DNA of 64,000 nt from Dichetophora obliterata (GCA_963920525.1 OY986439.1:212543500-212607499); one strand, 5' to 3'. Shown: positions 1 to 12,251, counted from the stretch's first letter. The notes: a model not told the origin generated them from the letters alone. Numbers and translations are program-made.

Positions 1-361
1 AGTACTATGCTTGCTTGCGTGGAATTTTGCTGACAACATTCATTTATTTGTTACGTGAAAATTCTAACTTAAAATTTGTTGCGAGGAGTTGCTATGGCAA
101 CGTTTCTCAGAGAGACTCAGAGAGTGGGTCGGGAAATTTCATATGAACTCTCTCTTTTCACTTCAAAATAGATAGGCAGTACAATTGAATTGTCCTGAAA
201 AAATGTTGCTCAGAAACATGTTGCGATAATTTCACGCTGCGGAACAGAGTACTGCTCTTACTAAAATGTTGTGAAAATGCACACGCTTGTTTCGCAGCCG
301 TCATATTTTGTACAGAGATTTGAGTGGAATTCCACATGAAACTGAATGGAGTACTATGCTT
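1..361. mobile_element. MITE family A, copy 1 (left tip cut by window edge)
   Basis: About 360 bp, closely similar to stretches at 4855-5220 and 51028-51394. The right end reads GGAGTACTATGCTT, the inverse of the left terminus AAGCCTAGTACTCTGTTC seen in the complete copies. Shared internal landmarks are GTTGCGTGAAA-like and CAGAGAGACTCAGAGA blocks. There is no coding capacity, so this is a non-autonomous inverted-repeat element; superfamily unknown. Confidence 0.7.
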
Positions 362-1636
362 TACATAATAAAAAAATCTGTAACAAAAAAATTTTGCAGG
401 TAAAATATAAGAAAATTTTTGAAATCAAATCAAATGTAACCTCAAAGTAATTAGCATTTTTTGTTGAGATCAAAGAAATCATTCTTATTTTGACCTTGTT
501 TTTATGGGCTTAACGCACTGTGCGCCAGTCTATCTTCAGGCTTTGGTTGATAATTTGTACGTTGTTGTTATTGTTGTTGTTTTGTTTTGTTCTTAAGTGT
601 GACATTTAGGAGCTCATTTCAAACGCAACTGTGCTGAATAGCGCCATTAAATTAGAAATAAATCCCTTAAAATATACTCCACCATCAAGTTTTTTTTTAC
701 AATTATCAATTACTGTCAGAAGTTGGCCAAAAGGTTGGCCACTTCAATTTTATATGCTTTTCAAGTTGGTATTATTTTCCATCAGTTTGTCTATCTGCTG
801 TTTTATCTGTATGCTTTTTATTGGTTTTAATGTTATTGTTAGCAAGGTATTTATCGCCATTTTGTGTTTTAATATTGCATGTCAACTCGTTAGCCTGACA
901 AGCTTAGCTGCTATCCCCTCCTCTTAGCACCTTCAATAAAAAAAAACATAGCAATAAAAAATGGTCGTCTACCTGCCACACCCAAAACTGTAATTAATCC
1001 CAAATGGCATGCTTATGTAATAAATTTTTTTTATATTCACTTATATGTTAGTTATGTAGTTTTGCTCTAACATAAATGAATGTTTTTTGTTTTGTTTACC
1101 AAATACGACATACCTACACATAAGCTGAATTGTTGGTATTGTTCTAACTGTCGTGTAAGTGTGTGCGTGTACCTTTAAGAACTTAATTAAATTCTTTTAC
1201 GTTGAAAAAAATAAAGAAAAGAGAAAACAGAGTACAAAAATGTCATACATTCAAATTATGTGAAAGCGAAAGACAAAAAGAAAGAAAGGAAAAGACGAAA
1301 GCAGTTAATCCTGACCATTTTTATTCCAAGCAAGCTTTCTCGATATTGAAATTAATTGCACGAGTTTGTCGAAGTGTGAGTGAATTGATGCGTGTGTGTG
1401 TTAAAATCCTGTGGCATGCATGATATTTACTATAAATTCAGATATCGCTTTAAAGATTTATTTTTGTATTGAACACTCAGTAAAAAGTTTTGCATACTTT
1501 TAGTGCGCAAAGATAAGATCTAATTTATATAAATGTTTTATTTGAACTTATAAATAGAATAGTAAAAAAACCGATTGCCTGTATTCAAAGGAAAATACCT
1601 TACAGTTGATTGACACATATGATTATTTTCTTCTGG
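362..1636. other. AT-rich non-coding stretch
   Basis: No gene supported. The open frame at 631-927 has no good start and a hydrophobic composition typical of T-rich DNA. A purine-rich run (GAAAG/AAAGA) lies at 1205-1300. Probably intergenic or intronic. Confidence 0.5.
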
Positions 1637-2680
1637 CCCACGTAAAAACAGAATTTTTTAAACTTAAGCTGAACAGTGGCCGAACATGGCTGAAATGCCG
1701 GTTTTAAGTAATCTTGGCCAAACAAGGGTCGAACAACGGGTGTTTGCAGCACCTTTAGGCTTAATCACTTCAATTTTTTTAATGTTTTAAATAGTTTTGG
1801 CTTTAGTTAAAAAACATAAATGATGCTAAGTTAAATTGCATTAAAAACAGTCACTTTTCGTCCACGTAAAAACAGAATTTTTTTAAACTGAAGCCGAACA
1901 GTGGCCGAACATGGCTGAAATGCCGGTTTTAAGTAATCTTGGCCAAACAAGGGTCGAACAACGGGTGTTTGCAGCACCTTTTGGCTTAATCACTTCAATT
2001 TTTTTTTGTGTATTTGTTTTGTTTTGTCAAAAGCTCGAAGGAAAAATCGATACTGGAATATTGTTTTAAATAGTTTTGGCTTAAGTTAAAAAAATGATTC
2101 TGAATAAAATTGCATTAAATACAGTCACTGCTCGTCCACGTAAAAACAGAACTTTTTAAACTGAAGCCGAACAGTGGCCGAACATGGCTGAAATGCTGGT
2201 TTTAAGTAATCTTGGCCAAACAAGGGTTGAACAACGGGTGTTTGCAGCACCTTTTGGCTTAATCAATTCAATTTTTTTTTTGTGTATTTGTTTTGTTTTG
2301 TCAAAAGCTCGAAGGAAAAATCCATACTGGAATATTGTTTTAAATAGTTTTGGCTTAAGTTAAAAAAAAATGATTCTGAATAAAATTGCATTAAAAACAG
2401 TCACTGTTTGTCCACGTACAAACAGAATTTTTTAAACTGAAGCCGAACAGTGGCCGAACATGGCTGAAATGCCGGTTTTAAGTAATCTTGGCCAAACAAG
2501 GGTCGAACAACAGGTGTTTGCAGCACCTTTTGGCTTAATCACTTCAATTTTTTTGTGTATATGTTTTGTTTTGTCAAAAGCTCGAAAGAAAAAATCGATA
2601 CTGGAATATTGTTTTAAATAGTTTTGTCTTTAGTTAAAAAAAATAATGTTGAATTAAATTGCATTAAAAATAGTCAGTAT
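1637..2680. repeat. Tandem repeat, four units of 224-276 bp
   Basis: The block CACGTAAAAACAGAATTTTT followed by GCCGAACAGTGGCCGAACATG recurs with starts near 1641, 1865, 2139 and 2415, giving spacings of 224, 274 and 276 bp. The first unit lacks about 50 bp (the CAAAAGCTCGAAGGAAAAATC section) present in later units. Units differ by few substitutions, so the array is young. A diverged piece of the same unit (AAGCTCGAAGGCAAAATTGATGC and GAACCGTGTTCGGCC) lies at about 2885-2965. No coding frame runs through it. Confidence 0.85.
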
Positions 2681-3023
2681 TCGGTTGATGTTCAGATGAG
2701 TGGATTTTTTTTCATAATATTCAGATCATCTGTAACTTCTGTTTGACTGATTATATTTTCACTCGGAGTTCCTGTGTGTAAGAAGCCAATTAAATACTGT
2801 TTTTAGTTTTTTTAACACATTACATTTCTGCTTCTTGTGTGCTTTTTATATAAGTTGTGTTGTTTTTGTGCACATGTTTTGTTTTGACATAAGCTCGAAG
2901 GCAAAATTGATGCTGGATGGAATATTGTTTTGAAACGGCATTTGTTCGAACCGTGTTCGGCCTCTAATTAGACGAATGGGATTTTTTGATTACTTTAAGA
3001 CAATGTTTTGTCTCGGCAAAACT

Positions 3024-3395
3024 TGTCGGCCATTGTAGTCTATTGGAGAGTGCGCTAGTCTACCAACCCAGAGGTCCCTGATTCGAATCCAGGTTCGGGC
3101 ATGGTTATTTTCACTTTATTTGTTTTTTCCTACATTTAAGAATTATGGAAAACTAAAAATCCACAACTTAATAGTGGAAAATGTGGAATTAAAGGACAGG
3201 AACAACTAAGGACTGGAAATGTTTGCCGAGGTTAAGGCATAACACTAGAATCGGTTAAAAGCAATTCAAATTGTCTTTCACGTTTGTTTCGCGTAATCAA
3301 TAGTTCATGCCAATCAATCCCTTTAAATAAATTCATCCTTTTCTTTTTACGTCAAAGACCAAACCTTGTCTGTATAAGGCGCATGCCACAGTTCT
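3024..3395 (+). mobile_element. tRNA-derived SINE family 1, copy 1
   Basis: The head contains a pol III box A-like TAGTCTATTGGAGAGTG and box B-like GATTCGAATCC, followed by a body that recurs inverted at 42417-42790 and 58148-58535 and as a shorter piece near 10336. The 3' part ends in GTCAAAGACCAAACCTTG..GGCGCATGCC and then a T/A-rich tail. No protein is coded. The tRNA-like head plus unrelated tail is the standard SINE layout. Confidence 0.8.
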
Positions 3396-4854
3396 TTGTG
3401 TTTTTTAAAAAAAAAATTTAGACTTCTGTTTGACCACTTTTTTGGCCGAATATTTGTTTTATTGGATCTCCTAAAAGACTTCGTAATTTCAAAAAACTCG
3501 TCACAAATCAGAATGAATCTTGCAAATATCTTAATTAATAAGGATATGCGGTATTTTTACACTTTACTTTTAAACTATGTTTAGAAATACTTTAATTTCT
3601 TATTCAAGAAAGTTGTGTGTTTTTTTCAATTGACATACATTTTTTTGACATGAATTTAAATATGAGCTTTTTACAACAAATAAGTTTGCAGAAGGCAACA
3701 ACAACTCTGCATAGAGTCAATCACACAGCAGACTAGATAGCCTTTTTCAGAAATCGCTCTTCAGTAGTCTTGAGTGATTTTTTTAATATTTTCATAAACT
3801 TACATAAAGTATCTTATTTTCGTTTCCTGGATGTTATTTGCCCCTTTTACAAGAAACAAGATAAATATGACCCATTTTATATATCGAAATTTCCATAGTC
3901 ACGCACGTAACGTTCGTACGCCTTTTTTGTTGTTAAAAATTAAAAAAAAAGCAAAGAAATATTTAAACTTTTTTGCCTTTTTTTATTTTTGGATCGCATT
4001 CTCGTAGTACTATATTTAGTGTAAAAGGTGGAAGCGATCGAAAGTACTGTCCAAAGATGTAAGAAATCAAAAGAGGACGCGTTACGATACAAAAAATGGA
4101 AGTGGTTTTTCTCTGCATTATTATAATCAGAAAATCTAGGAAGTGTGTAGGAGTTTTTTATTAAAAATATTTTATTGTTTTCTGGAATGATGTTGCTATA
4201 TATTCATAATTGTTTCGTTGAAAATTTTCTTTTAATTATTTTTATACAAGCCATAACATGATACGTTACGATACATACGTTACGATACAGATTTTTCCCT
4301 TCAAAGAAATAAAAAATTTTTATAGTTTTTCTTATTTAATTGAACTTAAAAATCATATAAAGTAATTTAGGTCCGTAAAAATAGAAAACTAAAAAAAAAA
4401 TTGAATTAAACTTTGTATCATACGAGTATTTATTATACTTATAAAATTCCTACTTTTGCTAAAATTTTTCAACTTTTGTCACCATTTTTCTACTTTTGTT
4501 GCCATTCATCATGTTTGTTGCCATTTTTTCAAAATTCAAATTGATATCAGCTCTCAGTACTCTCACAATAAAAATTTAAAAAATTTTTTCTCTTTAAAAA
4601 AATGTTCAGTAACATTTTATTTTTTAGTCGCGGTAGACCTTTTGGTAGGAAAGCCCATATTTAAATTTTGTTCAATTGTTCAAATATGAACATATGATAT
4701 GTTAAAAAAAAATGTGAAAAGTTTAAAGGCTTATACAAGTACCTTTAGAAAAAAAATTCGTTTCGATTTGCAGAAACTATGTTGTTTTTGATTTTTATTT
4801 TAAGTGTATTTACTCTTTTTCACGAAAAAAGGTAAAAACATTTCGTTCATTATT
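3396..4854. other. AT-rich non-coding stretch
   Basis: No gene, RNA or bounded element recognised. Short direct copies of GTTACGATAC occur at 4081, 4263 and 4278. Open frames here are short and of low-complexity composition. Confidence 0.5.
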
Positions 4855-5220
4855 AAGCCTAGTACTCTGTTCGTTTGCGTGAAATTTCGCTGGCAACATC
4901 TATTTATTTGTTGCGTGAAATTTTTGCCTTAAAGTTTGTTGCGAGGAATTCCTATGGCAACGTTTCTCAGAGAGACTCAGAGAATAAATTGGGAGATTTC
5001 ATATGATCTCTCTCCTTTCACTTCAAAAAAATAAGCAGTACAATTAAATTGTCGTGAAAAAATGTTGCTCAGAAACATGTTGCGATAATTTCACGCAGCG
5101 GAACAGAATACTGCTCTGACGAACATTTTGTGAAAATTTTCACGCTTGTTTCGCAGCTGTCACTTTTTGAATGGAGATTTGAGTGGAACTTTACATGATA
5201 CTGAACAGAGTACTATGCTT
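4855..5220. mobile_element. MITE family A, copy 2 (complete)
   Basis: Complete 366-bp copy bounded by inverted termini AAGCCTAGTACTCTGTTC (left) and GAACAGAGTACTATGCTT (right). The body matches copies at 1-361 and 51028-51394. No coding capacity. The target duplication is not clear enough to state. Confidence 0.85.
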
Positions 5221-6798
5221 TACTAGTAAAAATTTGTTTAGAAAATCGAATTTAGATGTTTCTGCAAACTTGTACATTTTTTAAGTTTTGTAAGTCGAGT
5301 TGTGTCAAAAAGGAAATAAACATAAAATTTTTTTTTGAGAATATTTCATAATTTTTTTAACTAAACTGACTTGCAACTAAATAATATATAAAATTAGCCA
5401 GCCTAGAACTAGGCACTGCTTTTTGGAGTTACTAAACAAATTTTGTCTTGAATCTTTTAAGAAATTGTTTTGAATGGAATTGTTTTATTAAAAAAAAAAC
5501 AAATGAGTTTTTAACTAAAAGCACAAAACATTGGAAGATTGTAAACTCAACATTGTAAACTCAAGAATAAATTAAAGCAGCTCTTTTTTGTAATTGACAA
5601 CATAAGAAATTGTATAATATTTATCAATTAGTTTAAATAATGAGCGGCATGCAATGCACAAAACTTTCACGACTCAACTATAAAAAGTACACAAGAAGCT
5701 CAAAAACTGCACAGTTTTAGAAGTTTTGACAATTTTTGCAATTTAATTGACAAAAATCAAATATAAATGTTCCAAATTCATGATCAAATGCAATATAGAA
5801 ACCTAAGGATTTTTCATGCACGACCATGTTATACAAAAGTACCTGATATTCTTAGGTAACTTTTAACGAAAAAGTTACACCGAATTATCCGCACAACCAC
5901 TATTTGTAGAAAAACGACGAAGCCAGGCGTAACAACAAGATAGACGACTTTTTGAAGATCTGATAATATGTTTTTGTTCTTGCTTTGTACTTTATGTTAC
6001 CGATGTGCATACACAAGCCAGACGCGTTGAAGAGTTTTCGACAAAGTCTGGCTCATGCATTAAGCTTCTATAAAAAATCATAATGATAATGTTGTGGAAT
6101 TATCTAGCTAGAATTCATGATAGCATGAATTTGTGCATGAAATCGTCAATGATGTCACGTACCGCAGGGAAGGAGCAAACACAAATAGCTATTTAAAAAA
6201 AAGAGTATTGTTTTGTTATTTAACAACAATCTTCAATACAGCGGCAGTTTTAAGAGACACATAGCCACGTAAGTCGATACATTTACACGCTATTTAGTAC
6301 TGCAACACGCGCTCACACACTCAAACTGACGCATGTGATACCAGCAAACATTTAAAAATAGAGTTGTTACACAAAATTTGTGTCATTGGACAATTATTTT
6401 AAAGTTTATTAAACGAGTGCGAGGAAAAAAATTATTATATATTTATACATTATAAAAGCGAAAGAATAGAAAAAAAAAATCTAGAATTAATAAGACCGAA
6501 GGAAAATGTGTGATAACCACTAGACATGGGTAATGTAGCGCACGAGTTGAAACACTTAACGGCGTTACTGCGTTGTTACACTTGTTTTTTTTTAACCAAG
6601 AGAGATGTCATCCGACACGTTTGAGCCGTTTGAGTGGCAAAACATTTGTTGCCCAGTAATTTTCAGCACCAAAACACGGGAAACATGTATACTAGCAGCT
6701 ACTCAGCAAAAGTTTTGATACAAATGTGACATGCATTCTTGGGGACACTGATTCCAGAAGACATTCTATAGATCTAATTGTGCTTCTTCTTAGCCTTA
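5221..6798. other. AT-rich non-coding stretch
   Basis: No gene found. A small inverted repeat, AAGCCAGAC .. GTCTGGCT, lies at about 6014-6055 and an imperfect palindrome around CATGATAGCATGAA at 6115. Otherwise unremarkable. Confidence 0.45.
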
Positions 6799-7057
6799 TT
6801 AATCCATTAAGCGCCACTGTACTCATTTGAGTACAGCAAAATATTTTTAACTTTTAAAGTTTTCCTTGTTGTTAAGCATTAGTGAATTTTATTCCATTTG
6901 TTTCTTGTCTTCTTTTTTTTATTAAATATGTTTTCTTAAAAAAAAATTAAAAAAAATAAAAATTTTTTTTTTTGCTATTTTAGTTTGTTTTCTATTGTAA
7001 AATAAACATTTTTTGCACTTTTCACTTTTACTTTTTATTTGGCTGTTAATGGGTTAA
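6799..7057. mobile_element. TTAA-flanked MITE (piggyBac-like ends)
   Basis: 259 bp from TTAA to TTAA. The left end TTAATCCATTAAGCGCC and the right end read inversely as TTAACCCATTAACAGCC match over about 15 positions. A subterminal palindrome CTGTACTCATTTGAGTACAG lies just inside the left end. TTAA duplication with CCC after it is typical of piggyBac-type elements; no transposase is present, so it is non-autonomous. Confidence 0.65.
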
Positions 7058-7157
7058 GAAATGCTTTCAAGAGGCATTTTGATAAACTACTTCTAGAATA
7101 TATTCAAATAGCGTTTAAATGCAATTCAAGTAAAAAAACCAACATATATTTATAATA

Positions 7158-7547
7158 TATATTAGATATTTTCCGTGGGACTTTTTATGCCCCCTTACCA
7201 AAAAACCATTTCATTCCATGGAATGCCTTCTTAAGTTCTCCTGGAAAACACCTACTAGAATCCTTTCATTGAAGGACGCAAAGAAATATTCCATTGAAAA
7301 AATTCTGGAAGCACTTCTAGAGAAGACTAAGGAAAGCATTCCTCCCAAAGATGTGCATATCATAAAAGAATGCCTTTTGGGTATGAAAGTGGAAGGGATG
7401 GAATTCAAGATTTTACCTATTTTTGGAAGTACTTTTTGTTGCTGGGTATGCGGACTGACGAGAAGAAAAAAACCAGCATCAAATGCAAGGCAAGCAACAA
7501 CGAAAAACAAAAAAGCAAAAGAAAATTCATATGAAACAAAAAATTAA
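7158..7547 (+). CDS. Unrecognised open frame, possible exon or relic
   Basis: The frame is open from about 7158 to the TAA at 7545-7547; the first ATG is at 7218, which would give 109 residues. The peptide has a lysine/glutamate-rich helical middle (ILEALLEKTKESIPPKDVHI) and a basic C-terminal tail rich in K and N; a CCWVC motif precedes the tail. Codon use looks more protein-like than the neighbouring AT-rich DNA, which is the only reason to list it. I recognise no family. It could be an isolated exon, a fossil of a mobile element or chance. No splice context was convincing. Confidence 0.2.
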   Translation, partial: YIRYFPWDFLCPLTKKPFHSMECLLKFSWKTPTRILSLKDAKKYSIEKILEALLEKTKESIPPKDVHIIKECLLGMKVEGMEFKILPIFGSTFCCWVCGLTRRKKPASNARQATTKNKKAKENSYETKN

Positions 7548-8798
7548 AACTTCGTGAAAAAGCGAGCTAGAAATCAGCTTGGCTTAATCCTTAAAAAAGT
7601 AACAAAAAATTCTTTGAAATAAGATTTCAATTATGATGAACTAAAATCGATTTAAGTTGTCTAGAGTTTCAAAGTTTATGTTTTTATATAAACTTATATT
7701 TTACTGTATATAAATATGTTTTCGTAAAATTTAAATTAACTTTACTTCTCTTTAACAAATAAAATATTAAGAAATGGCATATGAGCCTTTTTATAAAAAC
7801 GAAAAAGCATTTAAAAGTTCAATTTTTTTGAAGACACTATGGGGTTTTTAGCTTCGGATCATAGATTTGTAAAAAGTGAAGCCAAAATTATATGAAGTAT
7901 ATCGAAACTAGTACACTCGCGCTCAAAAAAAAAAAAAAGGCGAGTTAATAATTTCATAACTAATATTATTTTTCTTGAATTATAACACAGCGTGCCAAAA
8001 CCATAAATAAACAAGCATTTAACAAGCATATAAATAAACAAGGGGTTTGAGCTTTAATTCTCGGCATATTGCATCAATTGTTGTTTTTAATTTACAACAA
8101 AAGTCCTGTTGATACAAAAATCATAGCATTTCGAGCTTAGTCATACCCTAATTGCGTTAACTCATCTCGCTGCTGCAATAAACTGCGCTTGAGTTGTAGT
8201 AACAACGCTAAATTTTTTATTACGTTATCCATGTCCAATATACACTCACAAATAAGCATAATGTTCACAATAATGACAACAACAGCCAGCAGAGATAGCA
8301 GCACATAATGACGGCCGATTAAAAATAAATATGTGTTATGTTCTCACAACTTACAATAACACTGTTTTTTCTTTTTGTCTTTTTTGTTTGGGGTAAATGT
8401 TGAACAATAATTTTTGTTTGAGTTAGAAATGAGTAGAGCACGCAATACATTCTGATAAAATTAACATTTAATATAATTAAGCTGTATTGTGTTGCAAGAA
8501 GTAATCACTTTAGGTAGATGAAAGTTGTGGATATGAAATAATGGAAATAAATGGGAATCGAATAAAGTGTTTAATTATGCATGTTTGTATGGAATACAAT
8601 AGTAATAACAGTAGTAAAGACGATAGAGCAATACTATTTAATGAAGGAAAATGAGGATGCATAATAAACATGCAGTAGAATTTATGTTGCGTGCTTTAAG
8701 GTGACAATGTGAGGTGTAAATATATTTTAAATGTGATGTTCTGAAGATTAAAAGTCAAGTAAATGGTACAAAATTTATTTGTTTGTGTGTCTATTGGT
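7548..8798. other. Non-coding stretch
   Basis: No gene or bounded element recognised on either strand; AT-rich with scattered AACAAC-type simple sequence around 8260-8300. Confidence 0.45.
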
Positions 8799-9347
8799 TT
8801 AACCCATTAATGCTCACTGCCAGAGCCCATTGAGTTTAGCTTTTGAAATTTTCAGCAAAAGTTTGTATTAATTGTATTAAACAACTCTGAAGTTTAAAAA
8901 AAATCTAAAGGATTTGGGTGTGGGGAGGCGCATGATTATAAACGCATAAGGGGCCAGTAAGTAGAGAAATAAAATAAAAACTAAAAAAATTAGAAAAAAT
9001 GATAAACTGGAAAATTTTCATTTCGTAGCGTAGGAGTGTTCCACTTTAACCTAGTGCACTTTTTTAATTGTATTTTCTTTTTTTTTTTAAGTTTATGGAA
9101 CAAAATAACTCACCTGAGTGGCAATTGTTCACTTTTTTCTTAAATACTGCATGATCTGGCGCGAAAAAGTACACAAAAATGCTTTTAATGTCAATTTTAT
9201 AAATTTTTTTAGAAAAAGCATACTTTTGGCCTTCTCTTACTGTTGGAAGCAAAAGCTTTACAGTGGCTGAGGAATTTTAAAAAAATGCTTTTATCGCTTA
9301 TTGTACGTTGTTATACACGTTATCATACGTTGTCATTAATGGGTTTA
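8799..9347. mobile_element. TTAA-type MITE, about 549 bp
   Basis: The left end TTAACCCATTAATG and right end CATTAATGGGTTTA are inverse copies (one mismatch in the outer tetranucleotide). The ends resemble those of the element at 6799-7057. Internal short repeats CGTTGTTATACACGTTATCATACGTTG lie next to the right end. The small frames inside are not coding. Same piggyBac-like class by termini only. Confidence 0.6.
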
Positions 9348-10335
9348 TATGAGTTCGTATGATACATTTTTCAATGACCTGAATTTTCTTCTATCTAATG
9401 AAAATTATGCTAATTTAGTGCTAATTGCTGGCATAAACTTAAGGGGGGGAGGGGGACTAGTGTAAAATTTTAAAAAAATAGATTTATATTTTTTTGCATT
9501 ATCTTTAAGTTTATACTTTCAAAAATAACATACTAAAATTTCAAGGTCGGGTCTCTAATAGTTATTTTACTACAGCCTTCCAAAGAGCAGCTGCTCCTCA
9601 TTTCGAAATGCACGTTGCTAACCTTTAACGCAGTACGCGTGGGGTATAAAAAATATAAAGTTTTTTCGTAATATATTAATGACATTAAAGTTTGATTTAG
9701 TTTTTTATAAAGCTATTAAAAATTTACTTGTAAAACAACTTTTTTATAGAAATATATCGTTAATCATTTCACTGTAGAAAAAAAGTTAACTTTTGTAAAG
9801 TAAAAATTGGTTTTCCGTAGCTATTTATTGTTAAACAGAGATTGTTTCCTATTATTTTTCTTTTGCTGAATTTGTGTAATAAATATTATTTTATTGCATA
9901 TAATTAAGCACTTCATTATGTCGCATACTATTTTTCCCCACACGTAAAATTTTGCATTTAGCACCCCAGCAGTCTCGGGCATCATCGAAGAATTGTTCTT
10001 TGGTGATTTCTTAAAGAAACTTGCTGCATAAGCCAGACTTACAGAATATTCTTTAACGTGTCTGTCTTGTACTAGTCAATAACTTGCAGAATATTCTTTA
10101 ACTCATCTGTATTGGGTTCGTTAACAATAAAAAAACAAAAAGAACAAAGCAACAACGAAACTGTAGAGCACGCGATAACTCTTCTCTCTTTTATTTATTG
10201 TCAAAAATTCTTCAACGCGTCCGTCTTGTGTTCGTCAACAAAAAATAAAAAATAAAAACAATGAAAAAAGCAGAAACACGTGTTCTCGTACGCGGTTGAA
10301 CAAAACAAAGTTGCTACTAACCTCCCTTGTCGCCC
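9348..10335. other. Non-coding stretch with degenerate short repeats
   Basis: No gene. A G-rich run (GGGGGGAGGGGGAC) is at 9442-9457. Three degenerate copies of a segment with ATTCTTTAACGCGTCTGTCTTG-like sequence followed by A-rich DNA occur near 10048, 10091 and 10208, leading into the SINE piece. Confidence 0.45.
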
Positions 10336-10525
10336 TTTATAGTCTAGTGAAGAGTGCGCTAGACTAGCAACTCAGATGTCCCCGGTTCGAATCCATATTC
10401 GGGCATGGTTACTTTTGCTTTCTTTGCTCTTTACTACATTAAAGAATTATTGAAACAAAAATGGACAACTAAATTGTGAAAATTAGCCTCGGTTAGAAAC
10501 AATTTAATTGTTTTTTTTTTAAACC
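10336..10525 (+). mobile_element. tRNA-derived SINE family 1, partial copy
   Basis: Carries the tRNA-like head: TAGTCTAGTGAAGAGTGCGC (box A side) and CCCGGTTCGAATCC (box B), then the shared body through GCCTCGGTTAGAAACAATTTAATTG. The remaining 3' part found in the 3.0, 42.4 and 58.1 kb copies is missing. Confidence 0.7.
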
Positions 10526-11280
10526 TTCGGTTTTCACTTCATAAACGAAATTTCATCAACTTTCTTAATATTTTCTTGAACGAAATTTCCTAAACATTTC
10601 GGCCTTCACTTCATTAACGAAATTTCATTAACTTTCTCTCTCTTTTCGTTTACGAACCTTATACAATGTTCGGCTTTGCGTTCTTGCAAAACTGGAACAA
10701 ATGAGATTTTCGTCAATGAAATGTATGGCTGAATCAGCATATTTCGTGCATGAATCGCAAAAATCACGCATGATTTTTTTACTTGTTGGATGCACTCCGA
10801 TTTCGGCCCGTTGGGTTCGTCAAATGCACTGCAGTTATTTTAAAACCTACTCTATGTGATAAATGCATACATTTAGGCTTCTAATTAATATGCAAAGCTG
10901 TTGCAGCCAGAACCTGAAACTAACTCTGAAAAATTTAATTTTTTAAGCTAACTCTGTCCCACTGTTAACTTTTTTATTTAACTAAAATAAGTTAAAAATT
11001 ACTTCTAACCAGGGACCGAAAATAATTGTTATTCTAGATTTCACAGCAGAAAAAAATGGGCAATTTCAACATATAAAAATTTTCGTTATGAATAACTTTT
11101 ATTTTTAAGAAAAATGTTTTTTGGTTGCCGGATAACTTTTATTTTTGAGGAATAATTTTTTTAGTTTGGCTCATAACAGTTATTTTCTGATATTAATTTT
11201 TTTCCGGTTATTAGTCACTATTAAAATAAAGAAAAATATGACTTTATCTTTTGGAATGTACTCACACCTCTTAGTCGTGG
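10526..11280. other. Non-coding stretch with short direct repeats
   Basis: ACGAAATTTCATCAACTTTCT-like segments recur at about 10545, 10578 (partial) and 10616. ATAACTTTTATTTTT(A/G)AG recurs at 11091 and 11142. No gene recognised. Confidence 0.45.
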
Positions 11281-11866
11281 TGGTCGTTAGTAATCGTTTG
11301 GTAATCGCTTGGTAATCACTTCAGTAGCCGGTATTTGGTTATGTTATCGCGTAGTAACTGGTATTCAGCTAAGTAATCACTTGGTAATAACTTCAGTAAT
11401 CAGTCTTCGGTTATGTAATTGCTTTGTAATCAGTATTCAGCTAAGTAATCGCTTGGTAATCACTTTAGTAATCAGTATTTGGTTATGCAATTGCTTAGTA
11501 ACTGGTATGCAGCTAAGTAATAACTTGGTTATCGCTTCAGTAATCAGTTTTCAGTTATGTAATCGCTTAGTAATCAGTATTCAGCTAAGTAATCACTACA
11601 ATAATCAGTCTTCGGTTATGTAATCGCTTAGTAATTGGTATTCAGCTAAGTAATGACTTGGCAATCGCTAAAGTAATCAGTATTCAGTTATGTAATCGCT
11701 TAGAAATCAGTATTTAGCTAAGTAATGGCTTGGTAATCGCTTCAGTAATCAGTCTTCGGTTATGTAATCGTTTAGTAATCGGATTTCGACTTCGTAATCG
11801 CTTGGTAATCGCTTCAGTAACTTGTATTCGGTTAGGTAATCAGTCGTCGGTAATCGATGTGGTAAC
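11281..11866. repeat. 72-bp satellite array, about eight units
   Basis: CAGCTAAGTAAT or its variants start at 11366, 11438, 11510, 11582, 11643, 11715 and 11787: spacing is 72 bp throughout except one 61-bp unit that lost an 11-bp GGTAATCGCTT step. Each 72-mer splits into a 42-bp and a 30-bp half, both built from GTAATCGCTT-like decamers. Because 72 is divisible by three, frames stay open across units, which explains repetitive peptide frames here; they are not genes. Confidence 0.9.
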
Positions 11867-12251
11867 CGGTTTCTCTGGGAAAGATTCTAAAAAGGGAAGC
11901 GAATATAAAAAACACCTTTTTAGGGTTCACCATGGTGTCAAAAAACTTATTGAAATTCTGACATCACGACGATGACGTTAATGATTGCCCCATATCGACC
12001 ACGGCTAAGAGATGTGAGTCCACTCTTACTTTTAAAAAAACTCCCAGAAGCTACGTCCCTGCATCAACGTATAACAGTTATAATAAGAAATAAAGGAGCC
12101 ACAAACGACTAAGCTTATATTTTATTTTTCTTAACCCTTAAATCAACTAAAAACTATTTTAACCATATTAAAAACTCTAAATTTTCTAATAAAAAATTAA
12201 AACAATCCAAAAAATATCCTTTTATTAGTATTTCACGGTTCGTTTAGATAA
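11867..12251. other. Non-coding spacer
   Basis: No gene or element boundary seen; AT-rich sequence between the satellite and the long-TIR element. Confidence 0.4.

Noticed and set aside
631..927. 98-residue hydrophobic frame
   Set aside because: Begins at a CTG, has composition expected of T-rich DNA and no membrane-protein family likeness.
1637..2680. CRISPR-like array
   Set aside because: Units are about 275 bp of near-identical sequence without spacers, in eukaryotic DNA.
3024..3110. Possible functional tRNA gene
   Set aside because: Box-like sequences are present but the anticodon arm does not fold well, and the same head is attached to a shared body in four places, so it is a SINE.
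11309..11975. Two plus-strand frames with repeating LVITSVIS-type peptides
   Set aside because: They are produced by a 72-bp satellite whose period is divisible by three.
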